DNA of 12,076 nt, from the NCBI GenBank assembly GCA_964483175.1, contig CAZAAT010000064.1, positions 1 to 12,076 of the forward strand, written 5' to 3'. The stretch comes from JAAYHC01 sp964483175 (GTDB taxonomy: Bacteria; Bacillota; UBA5301). Below the pieces are notes generated by a model. It was not told the origin of the DNA, did not search any database, and worked only from the letters and a program-made list of their open reading frames with translations. A program made the position numbers and the translations under genes. Each line of letters starts with the position of its first letter. The first letter of the stretch is position 1. Of this stretch, positions 1 to 7,126 are shown piece after piece.

Positions 1-55
1 TTTTCTATCTCATTACTTATCTTCCTTGTTCACCTACTAAAACTTTACACTAACT

Positions 56-316
56 TTATGCCTTAACGACAACCTTTGAGGCGACCTGTTCATCCAGGGC
101 GATGGTAGTACGGCCTACTTGTACGACAATAGCCGGGTAACGCTGTAAGACCTCCACGCTCTGGCCGGGCAAAAGTCCAAAGACCAACAACTTTTGCAGA
201 TCTTTGCCGGTTGAATCCGCTAACGAGCAGATCCGGGCTTTGGTTCGTACCGGCAGTTCGGCCAAGCTCAGATGCCCGCTAGGCCCATAGGTGTTGCTTA
301 ATACGTCAACAGCCAT
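56..316 (-). CDS. feoA: Ferrous iron transport protein A (FeoA)
   Basis: FeoA is a small cytosolic SH3-like protein required for Fe(II) uptake by FeoB; it is thought to contact FeoB and influence its activity. The 86-residue product has the usual FeoA length and core: a 'GLLPGQSVEVLQRYP' stretch followed by 'VVQVGRTTIALDEQVA', the beta-barrel pattern of the family. The start is ATG at 316, with GGAGGG about 7 bases upstream; that RBS lies inside the end of the preceding 63-residue ORF, whose TAA shares one base with this ATG (TAATG), so the two are probably translationally coupled. It is the last gene of the feo operon on the minus strand. The AT-rich 55 bases beyond its stop show no hairpin or other feature I can support. 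The gene follows feoB rather than preceding it, which is less common. Confidence in the family is high. Confidence 0.93.
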   Translation of the reverse strand: MAVDVLSNTYGPSGHLSLAELPVRTKARICSLADSTGKDLQKLLVFGLLPGQSVEVLQRYPAIVVQVGRTTIALDEQVASKVVVKA

Positions 317-507
317 TATTGTTCCCTCCGTAATAAACGTAATTTTTTAACCAATCCTGATTCTAGCGGGTTTTCATAGCCGCAGTACGGACACTTAATC
401 ATCCCGCAGCCATTCTTGCCCTTGAGCTTGCTCAAGGGGCAGGAGGCACAGGAGTTGCTGCCGGCCTCTTCGCTAAAGTGACGTCCGCAGAACCCACAGG
501 TAATCAT
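316..507 (-). CDS. Small seven-cysteine zinc-ribbon-like protein in feo operon
   Basis: I do not recognise a named family for this 63-residue protein. It has seven cysteines, at residues 4, 7, 20, 23, 34, 39 and 42: two CxxC pairs twelve residues apart, a single Cys, then a 'CPYCGYENP' knuckle typical of zinc ribbons. His10 could be an extra ligand. The tail (residues 52-63) is basic (KKLRLLRREQ). No membrane segment is visible, so it is not the FeoB-associated Cys-rich membrane protein. It starts at ATG 507, which overlaps the feoB stop as ATGA, and its TAA overlaps the feoA ATG, so it is locked between the two feo genes. Position and Cys content suggest a metal-binding accessory or regulator, perhaps analogous to FeoC, but it lacks the winged-helix length of FeoC; this role is inference. 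It could bind zinc or an Fe-S cluster. Confidence 0.8.
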   Translation of the reverse strand: MITCGFCGRHFSEEAGSNSCASCPLSKLKGKNGCGMIKCPYCGYENPLESGLVKKLRLLRREQ

Positions 508-2543
508 AGAACCACCCCGAACGTAGTTAGAATTAGGTTAAGTAGAAAACCAACTGTAAAGGCAAAGGGGATGACGAAGGCGATAATGCCGACAGCGGTT
601 TTCCAACCCCGTTCTTTCCACATCATCGCAAACTGAGCAATGCATGGGACAAAGAGGGTCAAAGTGATCGCTGCTACCAGCAGTTGGTTTGCGGTCAGAC
701 CTCCGGCTTGCTGGAGATCATAGAGTCCGGCTGCTCCGTAATCGCGGCGGAAAAAGCCAAACAAGAAGGCGATAGCGACCTCTGAGGGCAGTCCAAGCGC
801 CTGCACCAAGGGGGTGATGGCCCTAATTGACCAGTCAAAGAGACCGATCAGGTCAGCTGCCCAGATGATGACGCTGGCCAGAACAAAGAGGGGCAATACC
901 TCTAAAAAGTACCACTGCATCCTCGTGAAGGTCTTAGAGAGGATGTTGCTGAGTTTCGGCAGCCGGAGCGGGGGAACCTCTAGGCAGAACCCGGGCTGCT
1001 CGCCGGGGATGACTTTAGTGGCCAGAAAGCCGACCAACAATAGCACCCCAACCATCAAGACCGCCCAGAGAGCCAGGGCCCGTGGAACCCCAGAGAGCAA
1101 GGCCAGAATTACTCCCAGCTGTGCGGAACAGGGGATGGCTATAGCCAGTAGGATCGTGGCCAAGAGACGCTCGCGTCTGGTCTCCAGGGTCCGGGTGACC
1201 ATGGTAGCCATGGTGCCGCAGCCAAAACCCAGGGTCATGGGGATTACCGCCCGACCGTTTAAGCCCATCCGTTTAAAGACCCGATCCAAGAGGAGCGCGA
1301 TGCGCGGCAGATATCCCGAGTCTTCGATGATCGAAAAGGCTAGGAAGAAGGTTCCGACAATCGGTAAGATGATCGCTACCGCATACCGGATCCCCAGGGT
1401 AATAATGCCGTAGTCATGGACGAGCAGATTTTGCCAGACCGGCCACGGAATCAGGTTTTCAACAAAATTATTTACCCACGGGTTAATCCGGTTTTCGAAC
1501 AAATTGGCCTCAATAAAATCAACTATGGTACCTGCCCCGAAAACTCCGACGAATTTATACAATCCGAAATAGAGGACGAGTAGTAGCAGTGGAATGCCGG
1601 TCCAGGGATTGATCGTCGCCTGATTGAGCAGGTCTAACCACCTGGAGCGGCCATTGCCGGATTCGCTAACCACCTGGTCCAAGATGTCCTGCACAGCAGA
1701 TTGACGCTGCATCGCCAAGATGAAACTGAGGGGCTGTCCATAGTGTGCTGCAGTTTCGGCGATTAGCAGATTAATGGCTGCAGCATTGGCCTCAGTTTCG
1801 CCGACCAAGTGAGTGATCTCTTCATCACCGGAGAGCAGCAATCTGGCAATAGTCTCTTTGCTGACCATGTAGTCACGCTCAAGGAGTGCGGCGATTCGAG
1901 TGAGAGCCGTTTCGAGCTGTGAATCATAAACCGAGTGCTTAACCGATGTACCGTCACAAGCATGGTGACATTCCAAGATAGCCTGCTTAAGTTGGTCAAT
2001 GCCGACATTTTGGGTCGAGATGGTGCCGATGACCGGGATGCCGAGTTTGGACTCGAGCAGCCCCAAGTTAATGCTCAAACCGTTGGCTTTGGCCTCGTCG
2101 AGCATATTGACGACGAGAATCAGCGGCAGATCCGCCTCGATAAGTTGAATGGTCAATGGCAACATGCGATCTAGATTTTTCGCATCGACTACGTGGACGA
2201 CCACATCAGGCTGCTCATTGAGTAACAGGGTGCGGGTAACCCGCTCCTCCTCAGTAATCGGGATCAGGTCATACATCCCGGGGGTATCGATGACATCAAA
2301 GACCACGTTATTAACGGATAAATGGCCATGGGAGACCTCAACGGTGGTGCCGGGGTAATTTGAGACTGCCACATAGGCCCCGGTGAGCGCGTTGAAGATC
2401 ACTGATTTGCCGACATTGGGGTTGCCTACTAAGATCAACTGGCGATGCTGATCAGAAAAATGTACCTGAGCGGGGGTGTTAGCGCCTCCCCGGTGACGGT
2501 GGCGACGCTGCTTGCGATTGCTTGAGCCGTGACAGTTTGACAT
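504..2543 (-). CDS. feoB: Ferrous iron transporter FeoB (GTPase-permease)
   Basis: FeoB is the inner-membrane Fe(II) permease with a cytosolic G domain. The 679-residue product shows G1 GNPNVGKS (40-47), G2 around PGTT (64-67), G3 DTPG (86-89) and G4 NMLD (146-149), then a helical linker and a polytopic C-terminal half from about residue 314. The permease part carries the EDSGYLPR signature (407-414), a first gate region with Cys442 (GFGCGTMA) and Cys472 (PCSAQLG), and a second with FFRRDYGAAGL (598-607) and Cys634. The N-terminal 20 residues are rich in Arg and His with Cys4. The frame stays open upstream to a TTG at 2585, but ATG 2543 is preferred: AGAAAGGA (2560-2553) sits 9 bases ahead, and the longer start would put the Fur box inside the coding region. 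The stop overlaps the next gene (ATGA). It is first in the operon and probably repressed by Fur with iron. Confidence 0.96.
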   Translation of the reverse strand: MSNCHGSSNRKQRRHRHRGGANTPAQVHFSDQHRQLILVGNPNVGKSVIFNALTGAYVAVSNYPGTTVEVSHGHLSVNNVVFDVIDTPGMYDLIPITEEERVTRTLLLNEQPDVVVHVVDAKNLDRMLPLTIQLIEADLPLILVVNMLDEAKANGLSINLGLLESKLGIPVIGTISTQNVGIDQLKQAILECHHACDGTSVKHSVYDSQLETALTRIAALLERDYMVSKETIARLLLSGDEEITHLVGETEANAAAINLLIAETAAHYGQPLSFILAMQRQSAVQDILDQVVSESGNGRSRWLDLLNQATINPWTGIPLLLLVLYFGLYKFVGVFGAGTIVDFIEANLFENRINPWVNNFVENLIPWPVWQNLLVHDYGIITLGIRYAVAIILPIVGTFFLAFSIIEDSGYLPRIALLLDRVFKRMGLNGRAVIPMTLGFGCGTMATMVTRTLETRRERLLATILLAIAIPCSAQLGVILALLSGVPRALALWAVLMVGVLLLVGFLATKVIPGEQPGFCLEVPPLRLPKLSNILSKTFTRMQWYFLEVLPLFVLASVIIWAADLIGLFDWSIRAITPLVQALGLPSEVAIAFLFGFFRRDYGAAGLYDLQQAGGLTANQLLVAAITLTLFVPCIAQFAMMWKERGWKTAVGIIAFVIPFAFTVGFLLNLILTTFGVVL

Positions 2544-2564
2544 CTCACAAGATCCTTTCTGCAT

Positions 2565-2584
2565 GTGAATGAGAATCATTCTCA
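2565..2584 (-). promoter_or_regulatory. Putative Fur box upstream of feoB
   Basis: Positions 2570-2584 read TGAGAATCATTCTCA, a perfect 7-1-7 inverted repeat of the Fur-box type. On the coding (minus) strand, 2583-2565 matches the classical 19-base Fur consensus at 14 of 19 positions by hand alignment. It lies just upstream of the feoB ribosome binding site, as expected for an iron-repressed feo operon. Oddly, it is about 50 bases downstream of the best promoter I can find rather than overlapping it. Binding by Fur rather than a DtxR-type regulator is inferred from the motif. Confidence 0.8.
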
Positions 2585-2594
2585 AATACTGGCC

Positions 2595-2623
2595 GAGTAA
2601 AAAGGCCTTTAGGCCTTTTACTC
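2595..2623 (-). other. Stem-loop in feo leader / after cimA
   Basis: The arms GGCCTTTTACTC (2612-2623) and GAGTAAAAAGGCC (2595-2607) pair over 12 bp with one bulged A and a 4-base loop. On the minus strand the U-run sits inside the 3' arm and is followed by GGCCAGUAUUU rather than a U-tract, so it is a weak intrinsic terminator at best. If the promoter at 2637-2665 is real, this hairpin lies within a few bases of the 5' end of the feo mRNA, where it could act as a stabiliser. It may instead mark the 3' end of leu operon transcripts. Confidence 0.6.
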
Positions 2624-2636
2624 TTTCTATATTTGA

Positions 2637-2665
2637 AGTTTAACAAGTGGAGCTTTTAATGTCAA
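2637..2665 (-). promoter_or_regulatory. Putative sigma-A promoter of the feo operon
   Basis: On the minus strand a perfect -35 TTGACA (2665-2660) is followed after 17 bases by TAAACT (2642-2637), 4 of 6 to the -10 consensus. The -35 begins only a few bases after the cimA stop codon. The predicted transcript starts near 2630 and gives a leader of roughly 90 bases holding the stem-loop and the Fur box. This is the best promoter I see between cimA and feoB; a weaker one nearer the Fur box cannot be excluded. Confidence 0.55.
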
Positions 2666-2670
2666 GTACT

Positions 2671-4266
2671 TTACTCGGAATTAACCGACGAATTTTGTGA
2701 GTCCGCACGTAAGCGCAACCCATAGTCAATACTATCGACCAAAGCTCGCCAACTGGCCTCAATGATGTCGGTCGATACCCCGACGGTACCCCAGGACCTG
2801 CCATTATCGCTTGTCTCAATCAAGACCCGCACTTTGGCGCCGGTTCCGGAACGTTCATCGAGTACCCTGACTTTGTAGTCGCTTAGCTTGATGTGGCTGA
2901 TATGCGGATAGACTTCACCGAGAGCCTTGCGGAGGGCTGCATCTAGTGCATTGACCGGGCCATTGCCGTCAGCCACGGTGTGGATGATCTGATCGCCCAC
3001 TCTTAGTTTAATACTGGCTTCGGCTACCGGTTCTTCATCGGGATTGTGTTTTTCGATTATCAACCGAAACCCGATCAACTCAAAGAGTTGTTGATGCAGT
3101 CCGAGTGCTTTTTTGAGTAAGATTTCAAAGGAGGCTTCGGCTCCTTCAAAATAGTAGCCTTGGTTTTCCATCTCTTTGATGATGTTGACCAGCCGGTGCG
3201 GGGAAAACGGCTCTTCGGGCTGAAGGTCGTATTCCTCTAGCTTATACTTGATGTTGGCGGTACCCGACAGCTCGGATACGAGAACCCGCCGAGCATTGCC
3301 CACCAGCTCCGGGGCCATATGTTCGTAGGTCTCCGGGTGGCGCCGGAGGGCGCTGACATGAACGCCTCCTTTGTGCGCAAAAACGCTCCGACCGACAAAA
3401 GGTTGGCTCGGGACGGGCTGCATATTGGCCAGCTCGGAGACGAAACGGGAGAGTTTGGTCAAGGTGGCCAGCTGTTCCGGGGAGACACAAGACTTGCCCA
3501 TCTTTAGCTGCAGGTTCGGGATAACGCTGCAGAGATCGGCATTTCCGGCTCTTTCACCGATCCCGTTAATCGTCCCTTGCACTTGCACCGCCCCTGCTTC
3601 GACGCCCATCAGAGTGTTGGCCACAGCCAGCCCGGAGTCGTTATGGGCATGAACCCCTAATGGCACCCCAACCACCCCTTTGACCACCCTGACGATCTTG
3701 GCCAATTCGGAGGGGAGGGTTCCGCCGTTGGTATCGCATAAGATGACATAGGCTGCACCAGCCTGGGCGGCAGTGCTGACCGTCTGCAGAGCATACTCCG
3801 GGTTAGCCTTGTAACCATCAAAAAAGTGTTCGGCATCATAAAAGACCGTCAGACCATTAGCGCGCAGAAATTCGATACTCTCCTTGATCATGGCGAGATT
3901 CTCATCCAAGGTGGTCCGGAGGGCATCGGTGACATGGAAGTCCCAGCTTTTACCGAAGAGCGTCGCTACTCGGACCCCGGCATCCAGAATTGCTGCTAGG
4001 TTTTTATCCTCAGCCGCGGTGAGCCCTGGTCTTCTGGTGCTGCCAAATGCGGTAATGGTAGCATTTTTCCAAGTGAGCTTGGCAGCCTCTCGAAAAAAGG
4101 CGATATCTTTAGGGTTTGATCCAGGCCAACCGCCTTCAATATAATGTATACCAAAGGCATCTAGACGCCTGGCGATTTTGATCTTATCCTCAGAGGAAAA
4201 GGAGATTCCTTCGCCCTGAGACCCGTCTCGCAGCGTTGTATCATACAAAAACACTTGATTCGTCAT
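2671..4266 (-). CDS. cimA: Citramalate synthase (CimA)
   Basis: CimA condenses acetyl-CoA and pyruvate to (R)-citramalate, the entry to threonine-independent isoleucine synthesis via 2-ketobutyrate. The 531-residue protein begins with the HMGL/TIM-barrel signature YDTTLRDGSQ (8-17) and continues with GISFS and IEGGWPGSNPKD (43-54), which distinguishes this CimA class from LeuA. Metal-site motifs HAHND (206-210) and GERAGN (237-242) are intact. The C-terminal part (about 400-531) has the LeuA-type regulatory-domain pattern, ending with 'STDIIEASWRALVDSIDYGL', so feedback control, presumably by isoleucine, is plausible. The start is ATG 4266, overlapping the leuB stop (ATGA). It is the last gene of the leu operon and the only part not used for leucine; LeuCD and LeuB would process its product. 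It could be mislabelled as a second 2-isopropylmalate synthase, but the N-terminal motifs argue for CimA. Confidence 0.93.
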   Translation of the reverse strand: MTNQVFLYDTTLRDGSQGEGISFSSEDKIKIARRLDAFGIHYIEGGWPGSNPKDIAFFREAAKLTWKNATITAFGSTRRPGLTAAEDKNLAAILDAGVRVATLFGKSWDFHVTDALRTTLDENLAMIKESIEFLRANGLTVFYDAEHFFDGYKANPEYALQTVSTAAQAGAAYVILCDTNGGTLPSELAKIVRVVKGVVGVPLGVHAHNDSGLAVANTLMGVEAGAVQVQGTINGIGERAGNADLCSVIPNLQLKMGKSCVSPEQLATLTKLSRFVSELANMQPVPSQPFVGRSVFAHKGGVHVSALRRHPETYEHMAPELVGNARRVLVSELSGTANIKYKLEEYDLQPEEPFSPHRLVNIIKEMENQGYYFEGAEASFEILLKKALGLHQQLFELIGFRLIIEKHNPDEEPVAEASIKLRVGDQIIHTVADGNGPVNALDAALRKALGEVYPHISHIKLSDYKVRVLDERSGTGAKVRVLIETSDNGRSWGTVGVSTDIIEASWRALVDSIDYGLRLRADSQNSSVNSE

Positions 4267-5348
4267 GATCCGATCGTTCCTCGGCGGATATTATTGGCGA
4301 CTAAGTCCCCCATCTCGGAGGTCGAAACCAGCTCGTTGCCGGGACGGAAAATATCTTTGGTCCGGTATCCGGCATCAAGTACTTGGGTGACCGCTGCTTC
4401 GACCGTTTCACCAGCTTCAGCAAGGTCAAGAGAGTACCGCAGCATCAAGGCGACCGAAAGAATCATCGCCAGTGGGTTGGCAATCCCTTGACCCGCGATA
4501 TCCGGAGCGGAGCCATGCACGGGTTCGTACAGACCAACCGAACCACCTAGGCTGGCAGAGGGTAGCATGCCCAGCGAACCGGTGAGCATCGCCGCCTCAT
4601 CGCTGAGGATATCGCCGAAGAGGTTAGAAGTTAATATGACATCAAATTGGCCAGGGTTATTAACCAATTGCATCGCACAGTTATCCACGTACATCTCGCG
4701 CAACTCGATCTCGGGGTATTCGGCATGCACTCGGCGGACGACTTCGCGCCACAGCCGCGAACTCTCCAGCACATTGGCCTTATCAACTGAAGTCACCAGT
4801 GACCGGCGTTTGCGGGCCAGATCAAAGGCAAGGCGGCTAATCCGTTCAACCTCTGCTTCGGTATAGGCCATGGTGTCGACTGCGCGACATTCCCCATTGA
4901 AGCATTCTCTACCTTTGGGTTGGCCGAAATAGGCATCACCGGTAAGCTCTCTGACGACCAAAAGGTCGATATCACCAATTAGCTCGGATTTGAGTGGCGA
5001 GGATGTAGCTAGAGCAGGAAATACCTTGGCCGGGCGCAAGTTAGCATAGAGTCCGAGTTCCTTGCGTATGCCCAATAGACCGGCTTCAGGTCGTTGGTTC
5101 CCGGGCAGCTCATCCCAGGCAGGACCGCCTACGGCACCCAAGAGGATCGCATCAGCCTGACGGCAAATATCGATAGTCTCCGCTGGGAGGGGGCTTCCGG
5201 TCTCGTCAATAGCTACCCCGCCGATTAGAGCGTTCTCAAAGGAAAACTGGATGGAGTATTTTTCACCGATGGCTAGAAGTACTTTCACGGCTTCATCGAC
5301 TATATCTGTGCCGATGCCATCTCCGGGCAACAAGACAATTTTAGGCAT
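4263..5348 (-). CDS. leuB: 3-isopropylmalate dehydrogenase (LeuB)
   Basis: LeuB oxidatively decarboxylates 3-isopropylmalate to 2-ketoisocaproate with NAD+, a cytosolic step of leucine synthesis; it can also act on 3-methylmalate in the citramalate route. The 361-residue length is normal. Visible features are the N-terminal LPGDGIGTDIV, substrate arginines Arg95, Arg105 and Arg133, catalytic Tyr140 and Lys190 (VDKANVLES), metal aspartates Asp222, Asp246 and Asp250 (NLFGDILSDEAAMLTGSLG), and the NAD loop YEPVHGSAPDIAGQGIANP (274-292). The usual RELTGGIYFG segment reads RELTGDAYFG (133-142), a small deviation next to the catalytic Tyr. The start is ATG 5348 with AAGGTGAG just upstream inside the leuD end; the genes overlap by 8 bases. 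Its own stop overlaps the cimA ATG. Confidence 0.96.
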   Translation of the reverse strand: MPKIVLLPGDGIGTDIVDEAVKVLLAIGEKYSIQFSFENALIGGVAIDETGSPLPAETIDICRQADAILLGAVGGPAWDELPGNQRPEAGLLGIRKELGLYANLRPAKVFPALATSSPLKSELIGDIDLLVVRELTGDAYFGQPKGRECFNGECRAVDTMAYTEAEVERISRLAFDLARKRRSLVTSVDKANVLESSRLWREVVRRVHAEYPEIELREMYVDNCAMQLVNNPGQFDVILTSNLFGDILSDEAAMLTGSLGMLPSASLGGSVGLYEPVHGSAPDIAGQGIANPLAMILSVALMLRYSLDLAEAGETVEAAVTQVLDAGYRTKDIFRPGNELVSTSEMGDLVANNIRRGTIGS

Positions 5349-5841
5349 TCTGACTCACCTTCTTTCGCGTATAGGCAATCAGTCCGCCGGCGGCCATGAG
5401 TTCCTGCATAAATGGGGGAAACGGTTTGGCTTGGAAGGGTTCTGGCGCATTTGGGCTAACAATGCGTCCCGAGGCCAGATCAACCGTGATGGTCTCCCCT
5501 TCGGCGATGGCCGCGGCTGCTTCCGGTGCTTCGAGGATGGGCAGACCGATATTGATGGCGTTGCGGTAGAAGATGCGAGCAAAACTCGGTGCGATGACAC
5601 AAGCAACGCCTGCAGCCTTGATGGCCAGCGGTGCATGTTCACGCGAACTGCCGCAGCCAAAATTCTTTCCGGCCACGATGATGTCACCGGGTTGCACCTT
5701 ACTTGGGAAAGACGGATCGGCATCTTCCATACAATGGGCAGCTAAATTGGCCGGATCTGCCGTATTCAGATAGCGGGCGGGAATGATCGCATCGGTATCG
5801 ATGTTATCGCCAAATTTCCAAACGCGTCCGGTTATAGTCAT
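5341..5841 (-). CDS. leuD: 3-isopropylmalate dehydratase small subunit (LeuD)
   Basis: LeuD is the swivelling small subunit that pairs with LeuC to isomerise 2- to 3-isopropylmalate, and citramalate to 3-methylmalate when CimA is active. The 166-residue protein is of the short LeuD type. It starts GRVWKFGDNIDTDAIIPARYL, and carries the active-site loop NFGCGSSREHAP (60-71), followed by the IAPSFARIFYRNAINIGLP motif. The start is ATG 5841, with a strong AAAGGAGGT about 10 bases upstream that overlaps the leuC tail; only two bases separate the leuC stop from this ATG. It overlaps leuB by 8 bases, so co-expression with its neighbours is very likely. Confidence 0.96.
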   Translation of the reverse strand: MTITGRVWKFGDNIDTDAIIPARYLNTADPANLAAHCMEDADPSFPSKVQPGDIIVAGKNFGCGSSREHAPLAIKAAGVACVIAPSFARIFYRNAINIGLPILEAPEAAAAIAEGETITVDLASGRIVSPNAPEPFQAKPFPPFMQELMAAGGLIAYTRKKVSQNA

Positions 5842-5843
5842 TT

Positions 5844-7121
5844 TTAGTCAACCTCCTTTAACCCGAGCTCAGCAGGGCTGGCAATGCGGCCGAGAACAGC
5901 CGAGGCAGCAGCGATGGCCGGGTTACACAGATAAACCTCTGATCCGGGGTGTCCCATCCGGCCGACGAAGTTACGGTTGGTCGTCGATAAAGACCTTTCG
6001 CCTTTGGCCAAGATGCCCATGTGTCCGCCTAGGCATGGCCCGCAGGTTGGGGTGGAAACTGCTGCACCTGCCGAAATGAGGGTTTCAATAATCCCTTCGC
6101 GCAGAGCATCCAGATAAATCTGTTGTGTGCCGGGGAAGACGATTAGTCTAATTTCCGGATGAACTTGCCGGCCCCGCAAGATTTGAGCTGCGACTCGTAG
6201 GTCTTCTAGGCGTCCGTTGGTACAGGAGCCGATGACCACTTGATCGATTGTTAACCCTGCCGCCTCCGAAATGCCTTTGGTGTTCGAAGGCAGGTGCGGG
6301 AAGGCTACTTGGGGCTCGATCTTGTCCAGGTTGAACTCGTATTCTGCGATATATTCTGCATCCGGGTCGGCTGAGAAGATCCGGTAATCTCGTTTAAGGC
6401 GGCCCTTAATATATTGAAGGGTTATTTCATCCACCGGGAAAATGCCATTTTTCGCCCCGGCTTCGATGGCCATATTGGCCATGGTAAAACGGGAATCCAT
6501 CGACAATGAGCTGATAGCTTCTCCGGTGAACTCCATGGACTGATAGAGTGCTCCGTCTACACCAATGGTGCCGATGGTGTGGAGGATCAAATCCTTGCCG
6601 GAGACCCAGGGCTGGCGGTTGCCGTAATAAGTAAACTTACTGGCGGCAGGCACCTTGAACCAGACCTCTCCAGTGGCCATCGCCGCGGCAAGGTCGGTAC
6701 TGCCAACACCGGTGGAAAAGGCCCCCAAGGCCCCGTATGTGCACGTATGTGAATCGGCTCCGATGACTACGTCGCCGGGGCCAACTAAACCTTGCTCCGG
6801 GAGCAGGCAGTGTTCGATGCCCATTGTGCCGACATCAAAGCGGTTGGTCAAGCAATAGTTACGGCCAAAATCACGCAGCATTTTGGCTTGTTCGGCCGAT
6901 TTAATGTCTTTGTTGGGCACAAAATGATCAGGTACCAAAACTACGCGGTCCGGGTCAAAGACTTCTTCTACTCCGATTTTGGCAAATTCCTGAATCGCTA
7001 CCGGCCCGGTGATATCATTGGCCAGGGCCAGATCAACTGAACAGTTAATGAGTTCTCCGGGTTCGACAGATTCTTTTCCGGCATGGGCCGCGAGAATCTT
7101 TTGTGATAAGGTTAATCCCAC
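5844..7121 (-). CDS. leuC: 3-isopropylmalate dehydratase large subunit (LeuC)
   Basis: LeuC is the aconitase-family large subunit that carries the [4Fe-4S] cluster and, with LeuD, isomerises 2-isopropylmalate. The cluster cysteines are visible as Cys300 (VIGSCTNGRLEDL) and Cys360/Cys363 (TPTCGPCLGG), counting from the start chosen here. Other family motifs are DHFVPNKD, GADSHTCTYGALGAF and NRNFVGRMGHPGSEVYL. At about 425 residues it belongs to the shorter LeuC type that goes with a short LeuD, not the roughly 470-residue enterobacterial type. The frame is open to a GTG at 7130 that overlaps the leuA stop, but AAAGGA directly abuts that codon; GTG 7121 lies 9 bases from the same RBS and gives MGLTLSQKILAAHAG, the typical LeuC beginning. 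Five bases then separate it from leuA. LeuC may serve leucine and isoleucine synthesis together. Confidence 0.94.
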   Translation of the reverse strand: MGLTLSQKILAAHAGKESVEPGELINCSVDLALANDITGPVAIQEFAKIGVEEVFDPDRVVLVPDHFVPNKDIKSAEQAKMLRDFGRNYCLTNRFDVGTMGIEHCLLPEQGLVGPGDVVIGADSHTCTYGALGAFSTGVGSTDLAAAMATGEVWFKVPAASKFTYYGNRQPWVSGKDLILHTIGTIGVDGALYQSMEFTGEAISSLSMDSRFTMANMAIEAGAKNGIFPVDEITLQYIKGRLKRDYRIFSADPDAEYIAEYEFNLDKIEPQVAFPHLPSNTKGISEAAGLTIDQVVIGSCTNGRLEDLRVAAQILRGRQVHPEIRLIVFPGTQQIYLDALREGIIETLISAGAAVSTPTCGPCLGGHMGILAKGERSLSTTNRNFVGRMGHPGSEVYLCNPAIAAASAVLGRIASPAELGLKEVD

Positions 7122-7126
7122 ATTAC

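Noticed and set aside
814..1413. 199-codon open frame on the plus strand opposite feoB
   Set aside because: The composition (rich in Arg, Ser, Met, Pro) is that of an antisense shadow; feoB on the other strand has full family motifs, and no RBS stands out.
2544..2585. N-terminal extension of FeoB from the TTG at 2585
   Set aside because: It would encode the Fur box and lacks an RBS; ATG 2543 has a well-spaced AGAAAGGA.
5251..5745. 164-codon open frame on the plus strand opposite leuB/leuD
   Set aside because: It spans the junction of two well-supported genes in antisense and shows no recognisable motif.
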